Assembly (NCBI GenBank): GCA_027574665.1
Contig: CM050690.1
Location: forward strand, 37,663,165 to 37,727,164
Direction: 5' to 3'
Length of the DNA: 64,000 nucleotides
Source of the DNA: Rhynochetos jubatus
Taxonomy: Eukaryota > Chordata > Aves > Eurypygiformes > Rhynochetidae
The notes below the pieces were generated by a model, which was given only the letters and a program-made list of their open reading frames with translations, did not search any database and was not told where the DNA came from. A program made the position numbers and the translations under genes. Below, piece by piece: positions 13,290-23,798 of this stretch (its first letter is position 1; every line of letters begins with the position of its first letter).

Positions 13290-16200
13290 CCTGTGAGATG
13301 AGTAAGAAAAGCAGAAGGTTCTCATTCTAGCAGCAGCTGTGAATGATAGACACTGGCTGACAGACACAATAGAGATTCCAAATCCACAACTACTGAAAAC
13401 TGAAGAAAATATTATTTGAAGAGAAATTTTTCCAAAGAAAAATTTTTTCAGAGGAAACATCTGGAGCCAGGACCTATGACTTTTTCTTCCTGGGAATACA
13501 ATGACCACTTGAATAGTATTACTTTTCTGGTGGACTGGGTTCTGGGAATGGTGTCTGTTCAGGAAGTGTGGTCATACTAGTGATAGAATTCGTAAAAACT
13601 ACCAAAGCCGATGCTTCTCGTTAAAGAATATCTGACTGGCTTTAGTGGACCAGCAAAGTCTCACCAATTATTGTGCTGGTTCCCAAAATCTGCACAGCGT
13701 TAAATCCACTTGCTTTCCCCACACTGATTTTCTTTCCTCTTCCAGTCATGATGAGGTAGGAAGTGGGTGAATGTGTAACTTGAGAACTTTTATTGCTGTA
13801 TACATCTATACCCTCATACACCACTGAGACACATTCAAGAGATGGCAGTTTCTCCACTGAGCACTGTTATTGACCCATTAAACAGCACAGGAATTATCTT
13901 CTTAGATGATCAGCTTTTTTCTTTCTTTTTTTTTTTTTTTTTTTTTTTTTACAATTGCATTTATGGTCTCTGTTTATCCTCCTCAGCACAGTTCATCTCC
14001 TATCCTGTCAATTCTCTCCTGCAGCTATTTTCCTCTATGAAACAATCTTTTCCATATCCAAGATGCTCCCCATTGCATCTTGCTCTTTCCTTTCTGTATT
14101 TAATTTGTTTCCTTATTTACATTCATGATGTCTTCCAAAACATTCTGTTCAAGTCACTGGGAAATATGTAAGGTTGTTTTTTTTTTTAAATTCACGCAAT
14201 GCTTCCCATTTTTTTCCAGCTTCCTCTTCTGTGTTGTCTATATAAGGGCTGAGGGGATTTTATTCTACACGGAGTGAAAGCCTGATTAAGGTACCTGTCT
14301 CCAGGGATTCCATCATTTCGTTAAATGAGGAAAAAAGAGTATTTGAAACAGAGCTGACTTGCGCTTCTTTTGAGCCAAGGCTCCAGGCAAACAGGGCCTG
14401 CTGTGTTTCAGAAGCTCTCCCCAAGGAGAATCAGAATATGGAAGAAGGCTGGAGCCCAGAGCAAAAAGATGTCTGTAACACTACCTTCCCCCTTGGTCAT
14501 GTCCCTGACCTGCCCTTCCCTCCCTCTTTCCCCTATTTTTCTTTTCCCAGACAGAAAATTGTAGCTGTGTTGCTTGTTCCTTGTTTTCTTCTGTAATTCC
14601 CAGATCTCACATTAATATTCTCTGTGTTCTTTAGGCTGTTTAATGCAACGTTACTCGTACTTCAAAGGGATGAAGACAGAGATGAAATTGTGCAGTCTTG
14701 ATGGCTTAACACAGGTCTGTCGTATAAAGCCAGCACTTCATTTCATGAGTCACTCTGTCACAGACCGAGTCTGCTTTACATGTCAGGCCTCAGGGTGGGG
14801 TGTGGGAAGCACTCTGGAATTATTTTCCTGCTATTGCCAGAGGTTGCTTTGCTTGTTGCCTACTGAAGTACATAATAGCAAGGCAAGAAAATAAGATCTG
14901 ACATTTCTGATTTGAATTTTGTTTTACCGGCTTCTACTTTTGTACTAAGTTGTGACTTGGCTAAACAAATAATACCGGGAGGCAAGCTTATGGTTTTTAT
15001 TTCTCCACCCAAATTTAATTCCTTTGAAGAGCGTGGCCTGACAAACCTAGAGTTCAATAGATTTTCTGACAGACTAGATACTGTTAGGAGCAGACACAGT
15101 ACACTTTTTTTCTGCAGCAGCCCAGTTGGTCATCTCAAACACAAAAGAAACCTCATTCTCTGAAGTTATCGTTTACTTCAAAGACTGTTCATAGGTTACT
15201 AGCTAATGTTAGGGCAGGGACTATTGGTCTGTGGCCTCAAGGCATTCAAAAACATTCAGATGTAGTGCTGTGCTGGATTCAAACTACTTGTTCATGATTC
15301 AGAAATATTTGCTTCAAATATCATTACTTACAACTTCGTGATCCAAATATGATGCAAACTGTAAGGAAAACACACTCATGCCTAACATAATTCTGGATTT
15401 AAGACCAAAATCTTAGACCACCGAAGCCAACAAAAACCTTGCTAATAATGCTAAGGTATGTGTGCTTTAGCACATGATATTTGTTTTCTCCTAATAATAT
15501 TTATGAAGTGATTGTTTGAACTTTCATCAAAAAGAGAAGAAATCTCATAATAGTATTCCATTTTTTAAAAAAAATTGTAATTTTGCCTTGTTATTCCTAT
15601 TTGGCCTAAAAGATCAAGACACTGCATTTTCCATAATGTGGAAAAAGAGGAGATTGCAAGTGTACTTGTAGAATCAGTCATCCTTACCAATAATTATCAC
15701 TACAGGAACAGCCAGTAAAGATAGAGTAAAAAGCCTACACCAGCTTGCACATTTAAATGTACTATTATGTACTATAAGCCTCGAGAGGTGTTCCACCTTA
15801 GTGCATTTAGTAGGGTTACCTTAAGTTGAGGCAAGCTAAGAGGAAGAAACAAGGGGCAGCAGGCTCAGATTGCACTTTGTTTCAGGCTCTCAAATTTGGC
15901 AGAGCTCACCCCAGCAAACTCCATTGCTCCCTCTGAATGGACAACCACAGAGTCACTAGACTGTTGAGAGAAGTCACACTGTGAAAGCAGTAAGTGATCA
16001 TTTCTTCTTAAATGGTTGCTCTTTCCAGGAAAAATTACTGTAAGAGCCAAGCACAAGATTTTTTTCAAGAGATTTCAGTAGTTTTGGGAAATAATTGATT
16101 TGGGTGAGACTTTGTATTCTGTAGTAGTTGAGCATTTGTCAAGGCAAAGACTGCAGAAGTGTAAACCACAACAGTGCAAACAGGAACAGCCAACATTTCA

Positions 16201-16623
16201 ACTTCACAGTGCCATTCTTTCACCTTCCCCTGAGCACAGGCAGATAATCATACAAAACAGCATCTACAAGTAAAACAGGTAACAATTTGTTCCTCACCAC
16301 ATACTGCCTTCTTACTCAGAAGCAATTCTTGAATGAAAGTTAAATTATGCTATAAACCACGACTGCAATTTTGTGATTTTTCCTTTCTTGCAGACCCGCA
16401 AAGTGAAATGCTTTCTTCAATAAAGGTCATTTTTGGTGCGTGGTTTTGTGGATTTTTTTTTTTTTTACTTGCACAAAGGTACTAGTTAAGACGAAAAAAT
16501 GTTGGTACTTGGCACATGAAAAGATGAGAAAATTAAATACAAACATAAAAGGAATCAAGATCAACCATCTGGATGGCAAACCAGTAGTTGTTTAGAAATG
16601 AGAACAAGTCCCAACAAAACATC
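13290..16623. other. Intergenic, no gene recognised
   Basis: Contains the poly-T run at 13926-13950 and pyrimidine-rich stretches to about 14220. No exon or element is identified. Confidence 0.6.
13926..13950. repeat. Poly-T run, 25 nt
   Basis: An uninterrupted run of 25 T preceded by tttc. No SINE or LINE body is attached that I can recognise. Confidence 0.95.
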
Positions 16624-17162
16624 TGTGCTGGTTTCAGGCAGGAAAGAGTAAATATTCTCCACAGTGCTGTCTGGGCAAGGGAGTGCTTCCTTCCATGGTA
16701 CCTCATGTTCAGCACACAGAGCAGTTCTGAGGTGGGAAGTGGCCTGGAGGGGTCGCTAAGACTTTGGCTAGCTGACAGCTGGGTCGTTAGCTCCCTTGTT
16801 AGCTCTTGGTGAGGTTGTGAGCGGTGGGGCCGGTTGGGGGTTCAGTTGGCTTTTGTCCCAGTTGGTTGTGGCCTTGGGGAGGCTGGGAATCCTGCCTTCT
16901 GGGACCTGGCTGTGTGTCGGTCAGCGGGTGGTGAGTGGTTGTATCATATGTTCTATTTCGTATTATTTTAATTACTTATCATTAGTAGTATTGTCAGTAT
17001 TAGTGGTATCACTATAATTTTAATTTCTATTATTAAATTGTTCTTAACTTCACAAGCTTTTCCTGTCTTTTCCTCCAACTCTCCTCCTGCACTGGGAGAC
17101 AGGGGGGAGGTGAGCGAGCGACTGTGTGGTACTTTACTGCTAGATAAGGTTAAACCACGACA
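16624..17162 (+). mobile_element. Solo LTR related to the 952-1521 element
   Basis: The sequence runs from TGTGCTGGTTTCAGGCAGG to GGTTAAACCACGACA, about 539 bp. It aligns in order with 952-1521, sharing AGCTGGGTCGTTAGCTCC, GTTAGCTCTTGGTG, TGGGACCTGGCTGTGTGTCG and ACTGTGTGGTACTT. The flanking pentamers acatc and cacct do not match, so no target duplication is evident. No retroviral internal sequence lies next to it. Confidence 0.86.
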
Positions 17163-17644
17163 CACCTATGTCACAAATGTTTACCTCTGCCTACTTCAAA
17201 CACTGCACAGCAAGAGGTGGTGGTGGGGAAGCAGTGCTGAAGGGCAAGCCTGCATCAAAGAAAGGATTAGAAAAAATTAAGTGCCTGGAGTAACTGGTCT
17301 AAAGCCCTTGGTATGTCCCCAGAACATCTGAGGGATTATGAGCTCCCTCATGAATTTACGCCCTTGTTGTAAAGCTTCACCACTGTATTTTGCAATGGGA
17401 ACAGGGTGCTAGAAGTGTTGCATGACTGGAGGGAAGAACAGCGGGTTTCCAGACACTTGCTCTGTTGGCTTTGCCTGTACCAGGTAATACAAGGCCACCC
17501 CTCTTGTCTCCAGGAACATACGTATGGCTGCACCTAACACAATCTGGGACCTGTCTTTCCTTACCACTAGTGGCACTAGTACGAAACTGAGGGGCACCTG
17601 TAGCACTCAAAAATTATACCACAAACTTGAAAATGTGTTTGTAG

Positions 17645-17823
17645 ATTCTGCGTTGCTAACAAAATAATACACCATGGCACTGTCACAAGCCTCCAATGCT
17701 AAGAAGTTTGAACTTCAGAAGATGCAATTTTACCAGCCCAAAGGCTTGAGAGGGCAGAAGAAACACCAAGATGAGGTGGATCTAAAAAAACCCATTCACC
17801 ACATCCTTACCATTTTCTCTGAA
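17645..17823 (+). other. Exon-like ORF, unsupported gene model
   Basis: An acceptor-like tgtttgtag at 17636-17644 precedes a segment with ATG at 17674 in good context (accATGG). Exactly 50 open codons follow up to a consensus-like donor GAA|gtaagt after 17823. The peptide begins MALSQASNAKKFELQKMQFY and is rich in Lys and Gln. I recognise no family, and no partner exon was found. Confidence 0.15.
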
Positions 17824-17890
17824 GTAAGTCTTTTATTTGCTTTCTTTAGAAGCATTTACATTTCACACCTTAAATGCCTGAACACTCAAG

Positions 17891-17950
17891 AGGACTAGAG
17901 CGGGGGCTGGGCTAGATGATCTTTTAAGGCTCCTTCCAATCCATTCTAAA
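17891..17950 (+). mobile_element. CR1 3' tail fragment
   Basis: gggctgggctagatgatctt followed by ttaaggctccttccaatcca and ttctaaa matches the last part of CR1 in the sense orientation. About 60 bp remain. A very short 5'-truncated insertion or an old remnant are both possible. Confidence 0.75.
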
Positions 17951-20619
17951 TTTTCAAATTAAATTAAATGATGAGATTTTCGTTTAATTCCGTAAATTCC
18001 AAATTACCACAGGACTCCTAACAATATGGGACTGCTTCCCGACTCTCTGTTTGTACTACTTGACAAATTTGTAATACTTCCTTTCATTAAGAGCACTAGA
18101 TTTCCTTTTTCCGTAGTCATTCTAACGCACAGTGATGAGTCTCTTCCAACAGCACCTTCCTGACTTACCAGCAACCGCACAACTGCAGTTCTTTGTCCTG
18201 CAAAGCTGTGGAGACTGAGACTGGTACAAACGCCGTATGAAAGGAAATACGCACCTGTGTGAACACACCACAAAACCTTTCGGAAGAAAGGTTAAACAAA
18301 GGGCAGGGACTGATAACAAAGAGCAACCTTTCCAGGACACACCTCCCCGGATCCCGATCCCAGTAGTAAAATCAGGATTTTATGTCATGGGCACAAGACC
18401 TGCACTCTGAGAAGACCAGAGGTTGTCAGTGGGAGACCCTGCCACTTTCTGTCCACGTAGCCAGAAGGGTACAGCGCATCACACACAGGGTGATCCACGT
18501 GGTAACCTGCCAAGACAACATACACCTCAACCAAAGCAAAACCCTTCACCCTCAGATTTCTAAGGCTGAAGGAAGCATCACTCTAAAGCAAAGGACCAGC
18601 CAGCAACAGCTACTGACTCCTAAATTGTACAATGGACTCAAAAACCCTCACACCCCACCGCTACTTTGCTGTCTGCAGTCAAAAAAGATCTGAAACATGA
18701 TGAGAACTTGGTAGCCAGCGGCTCTTGTCCTTTGTGCGGCCGACAACTGCTCATGGTCAGGCTACCCTGGGAACACAGGTCCTGGCGCTTTTGGGCAGGT
18801 GGACGTGACAGTGTGAGTGAGCACAGCCTACGAGAGCAGGAATGTGAGCAGGCGGCATCACCTTACTTGGAGATTTTGTAAGTAAATACGGTCTCCTTTC
18901 ACAGTACCTTGCACACAGCCTGTTAAACTAGTTCTCCCATACAGAAAACAATCCAGGTCACCAATTTCTGCTTTAGCTCTAAAGACAGCTAACAGGAATA
19001 TAAATATTGGAGCAGTGGGGAGACAGAAAATTAACACAGTCAGGAAAGGAGTGATAACGTTGATTACCGTATAAGAATGGATTTCCCCTTCAGCTGATAG
19101 ACTTTATGCCACTGAAATGTGCTGAAAACATTTCAAGACAATCATCTGCTGAAAATCTATAAGAAATCTTGATTTTTTCCACTCCTGAAGAAAAGGCAAG
19201 TGAGCAGAACATACAGTTTAAGTACTTTTACACCTTTTTTCTTGAGAAAAATGTTAAGATGTCACAAATGTTCACAACATGGACAACTTAGAGACCATCA
19301 GAGAACGGGAAGTTAACAGTTAACATACTAGGATTTTCTTTTTTAAAAATAAGGCTTCTCTCTTACTACAAACCTGCATTTTCAGCTTTTCCTTGTATAA
19401 ACAGCTGTGTCTATTGCACCAGTGTTCCCAGCTACAAAAGACACTCATCAGCACTCTGAAGACATTGCTCAAGTTATGGGAAGACATAAATTGCCAGGTG
19501 GGGAGGCACACAGAAGGTAAGGAAGAGAAAATACCTGAGCTCTCATTACAATAACTGATGGTATTTATCAGGATTATACACAGCTCTCCCAGCTACAGCA
19601 CTGTAGCTGGATGTAGTGTAGCCATGCCAACCCCTGAGATTGAGGGTATAACTGATCCCATATTACTGCACCCCAGAGATCAACTGTCAACAAAACATTT
19701 AAACTGCAATAAAATTATATTGCAAGGACCTGGAAAAAGATAAGCAGAACAGAGAAGTCTAGCAGCACTTCTTTTGTTAGGACATGGCCATAAATAAGTA
19801 TGCTTCTGAGGCCCAGTTTAAACCCTAAATTATCAACCATGACAGATTTGATAAATCTTCAAACCTACCAAAAGTCAAGGAGATTACTTTCAACAAGGAT
19901 GACCTGTTAGTTTAATCCAGCTTCTTTCACTTTGCACTGACAAGGTCTGGGAGCATTCACAGAGTTGCTTGCAGGTGGGTGGCAATTAAGCCCCAGGTTA
20001 TCCAATTTTAGCCCATATTTGGTGCCTCGCTGGCCAGGGCTCCAGGTTAGGTGTCCAAAAAGTTTACTTTAAGTACTGGCAGTATAAACTGACCCCTTTG
20101 ACACTGATGCAGACTGGGACAGGAGTGAGCATGTGGTACCAGGTAGGACTGAACCCGAGTCTGGACCAGCTCTAACAACCTTATTGACTGTGGTAAAGGA
20201 AGGAGACAAACTGCTTAGGGTGGTTTCACAGTCCATATGTTTCTACCCCATAGCTTCTGTTTTCTGCCTGCCATATGAGATGGAGTGAGACTATCCATGC
20301 ATTTAATTTTTAGAGAATGGTATAAACACAAATTAGAAATCAGTTTGAGCAGCTCTTCCTGCTTTTTTATTTTTTTTTTCCAGGAACAGTATTGCTGTTA
20401 TCAGCAAAGCAAGGAACTGAATACACTGTCTCCTGAGTAACATCAAGAGACACAGAATGGACTGTCTCAATTTTTGGAAAGATAGGTAGGGAATGGAAAG
20501 AAGAAAATATTTGTAACTACACAAAGAACTGTGATTTGAAACAGTCAAGTGTTTCTGTGCAGCCAGGGAATAAAGAAAAGAACTTGGAGCTGAAAGGAAA
20601 TACTTCCAGTGGTGGGTTG

Positions 20620-23600
20620 CAGTTCTTTATTACCGATTCACGTGTATATATACGCATACAATGATATTAGATATCCTTGTATTGCTTAATCTGTAATTTA
20701 AGTCAGCATAGGCCTTTCAACAAAACAAAGTTGCAACTACTAATTTATACTTTTTATCTGAGCACTCTGATACACAGTAGAAAAAATCTGTATATAAAAG
20801 ATTATACCAGTGCAATTATACGTACTATAGTCCTCTTTCAACAAACTACCAATTTATTAATATTGATACATTGTTAGTATAATATAGAATTGCTATAACA
20901 TTAAAAAACTTTTCAAAATATATTAATAAGCAAAGATAACCACACCTTGATCTTGCAATCATTTTTGCACCGTCACACTGATGCCTCATTTTGTTTCAAT
21001 GTGACATTTGTTGCAAACAAATTCCTTCTGTCTCAGGCTGCCACATCAATCACATTAATTCATGTCTAGCTTTGCTGTTCAGTAGTTTCACACAAAGCCT
21101 TTAGAGTTAAACTCACCTCTGAGCTCACATCCACCACGAAGACTGCAAGTCTCTTACATCCCACCTAGGTCTCAAAGAGTGCATGAAGATTTGTGCTGAA
21201 ACCCTGCTTTGTGGTGACATTCTTTTAGCAGACACTTCTCTTGCCTATAGCATAACCTGAATCATCTAGCTCATTCTGCGTGGCTTAAACTACAGGTCTA
21301 CAGAAGATGTGACTTCATGCTACTAAATACTTTTAATAGTTTAGATCTAGGTAAAGCTTAATTAGCATCTGGAAGTTAAAACAAATATTGATCTGTACAT
21401 AAAACATTATCCCCAATATACTAAGTTACAGCACTTTTATAAGGCAGACACAAGCCAAGATTCAAATATCTGAGGAAAGGTGGAAACTACCAGATCCTAA
21501 TATAGGGCAAGGTTATAGGGCAGCAACTGTCGACAGGATTAGGCTCTTCCTCTGTGAAAACGAACAGGAACTGACAGAAAGATGCAACACAGCAGGCTAG
21601 CCAGCATGACAGAGAGACGATGCACCGCCTGTCAGTAGAGAGCAAGGACTGCAGAGGTACAGAAATTTCAGTTTTGATGCTGGCAGATAACAAAGCATTT
21701 GGCAAGTTCTTGCATTTCTGACAGTTTTGTCAACCTTCGTTACAGCAGCTGAAGAACTGTGCACAGTGTTGGATGCTTGCTTCCTTGCCTGCAGACTAAC
21801 TGGCAAATACAAGACACAAACTAATGAAGATGGAAATGTGCGAACCACAGAACAAAAACATCAATCTTTTAAATGAAGGGCGAAATGTAATTTTCACTCT
21901 CAATTTAGATGCTCATGAAAAAAAAAAAAAAATCAAGGCTCATGCTGTCCTTTTCCTTAAACTTTATCCCCAAGAAAACTTCTGCTTGTCTTCTTTTTAA
22001 TAAATAATTCTAGACTGGAAGCAGGACTGGAGTTAGTGCACGCATAAAAAGAAGATGCAAGTTACCTTGAATCGTTATGTCTAAGGACTTATTTACAGAC
22101 AAGGTAGAGAATCCACAGATGTAATCCTAGGGCATATGAGAATCTCTCAAGAATAATATTTCAGGGAGTGCATAGCACTGTTACTTCTGTTAGGACATCC
22201 CAAAAGGCAGGTGAGTCAGCAGGTTTGGATGTGTGTGTTCATTAATTTGTATTCTCTTGCAAAAGAACAGTCTGAGAAACTGCATTTTCCAGTGAATATA
22301 AGGACTTACATTGCAATGTCTTTTGTGCCAGTACACAGGACAGCAGCAAACAAGAAATGCTTACGGTTTTTGTTTGGGTTTTTTTTTCCCTCCTTTTCTT
22401 GTTTTTACTGCAGTGTTCTATGACAGAGACAATAAACTGCATTATAGTACTTCTTATTGCAGCCTCCCAGTACCTGAAGGGGCCTACAAGGAAGCTGAGG
22501 GGGGTTTTTACAAGGGCCTGTAGTGACAGGACAAGGGGTAACGGGTTTAAATTGAAAGCAGGGAGATTTAGATTGGACATCAGGAAGAAATTCTTCCCAG
22601 AGAGGGTGGTGAGGCACTGGAACAGGTTTCCCAGAGAAGCTGTGGCTGCCCCATCCCTGGAAGTGTTCAAGGCCAGGCTGGATGAGGAGCAACCTGGTCT
22701 AGTGGAAGGTGTCCCTGCCCATGGCAGGGGGGTTGGAACTCGATGATCTTTAAGGTCCCTTCCAACCCAAACCATTCTGTGATCCTATGATTTTTATATA
22801 TTAGGTACACTTTGACATCTATTCCTAAGAAATGAGAATGACTCCCAACTGTAGATCTATACATTTAACTTGGAGTAGTTATTAGGAAATAGAAAGTATT
22901 TGTTTCATATTCATAGCATTATTAGCCTTTACAATTGGAGTCAGGATGCCATTTGAAGACTAATAACTCAAAAAAGTTCTGGAAAACAGATTAAAAAGAA
23001 CCTAGTAACAACAGATCAATGCTTTGAGGCTTTTAGAATACATGACAGTAATTTACAGGATTTGCTGCTTCTAGAAAAACTATCCTTAAAATAAAGATCC
23101 TAAACTAAGTTATTAAAGTAAAATTAATTTCAGTTACTCATTTGTCCTCTGGGAAGTCTGTTGGATAACTAATTTTTTTTTTTTTTAATATATCAGTCTT
23201 TTCTGTGACCAAATAAAAAGGTCAGTAGGGTTAAACAAACATGGAAAGACTTTTCAGACAGCAAAAAAAAAAGAAAGGCAAATTCAAACAAGTCCTGCAT
23301 CAGTTCTAGAATTATTTTTAAACAATAAAGTTGCTGCTGCCCTGTGACACAACCAAGGTAACATTTATTGTAACAACTATTCTGTTCAGCTATGCATCAA
23401 CATTAATATGCTGAAGACAAAAATGAAACAAAAATCCACATCCTCATTGTCTTGTTCATGAGGCACACGGTTGGTAAAATGGTATCCTTTTAAACAGAAA
23501 TTGCACACACAGAAACCAATACTAGATGATAACAGCTTTCCTAATGAAAACTGTATTTCTGAAGACAACGCAAATAACTAGGTCCAAAATTCTGCTGTTT

Positions 23601-23752
23601 CCATGGCAACAGGATTGGCTCTTTAGGTCTTCTTCAATTGCTGAGTGACACAGAAAAATCCTAAACCAAACAAAATTAACTGAAATTGCCTTTTGTACAC
23701 CATGGGCATGGATGGGTGTCTGGGTGATGAAAATCCAAGCGAAGCCTCTCCT
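20620..23752 (-). other. PRUNE2: Probable PRUNE2 3'UTR and downstream flank; poly(A) site unresolved
   Basis: Minus-strand sequence after the PRUNE2 stop has no further coding exon. AATAAA signals on this strand occur at 23369-23364, giving a 3'UTR of about 0.4 kb, and at 20631-20626, giving about 3.1 kb. PRUNE2 mRNAs are known to have long 3'UTRs, but the sequence alone does not choose between these sites. A CR1 element lies antisense within the longer version. Confidence 0.35.
22461..22790 (+). mobile_element. CR1 LINE, 5'-truncated, 3' end intact
   Basis: The 330-bp segment starts within the end of ORF2; translation gives [20 protein letters not shown] followed by [19 protein letters not shown], the typical CR1 reverse transcriptase C-terminus. 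It continues through gatgatctttaaggtccctt to the avian-type tail attctgtgatcctatga. 5' truncation is normal for CR1. It lies antisense to PRUNE2, downstream of the stop codon, and looks comparatively well preserved. Confidence 0.95.
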
Positions 23753-23798
23753 TCAAATGCCTGGCAGCGCTGCGTTTTCTTTCAGGGTCATGTCAATG
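23753..23798 (-). CDS. PRUNE2: PRUNE2 exon J, terminal coding exon with stop
   Basis: The coding part of the last exon is 46 nt. After acceptor atatag the sequence completes an Asp codon and reads [14 protein letters not shown], then TGA at 23755-23753. Human PRUNE2 ends IDLKLKEKP, so the core IDxxLKE is shared but this copy carries a longer hydrophobic tail. The acceptor's pyrimidine tract is interrupted by purines, which lowers certainty slightly, but frame, phase and homology agree. Confidence 0.88.

Larger units (their letters stand above)
17163..20619. other. Intergenic, downstream of PRUNE2
   Basis: Contains the exon-like ORF, the CR1 tail and the 10-bp-stem palindrome at 19589-19610. 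No gene could be established. Confidence 0.6.

Noticed and set aside
952-17162. The two related LTRs as the ends of one provirus
   Set aside because: They are 15 kb apart, clearly diverged, with an unrelated LTR and no retroviral internal region between them; the first has its own target duplication.
1-20000. GCNT1, a neighbour of PRUNE2 in mammals
   Set aside because: Its single large coding exon (over 400 codons) would be obvious and is not present; it may lie further left.
22242-22775. 177-codon minus-strand ORF
   Set aside because: It is largely the antisense of the CR1 element at 22461-22790 and has no independent support.
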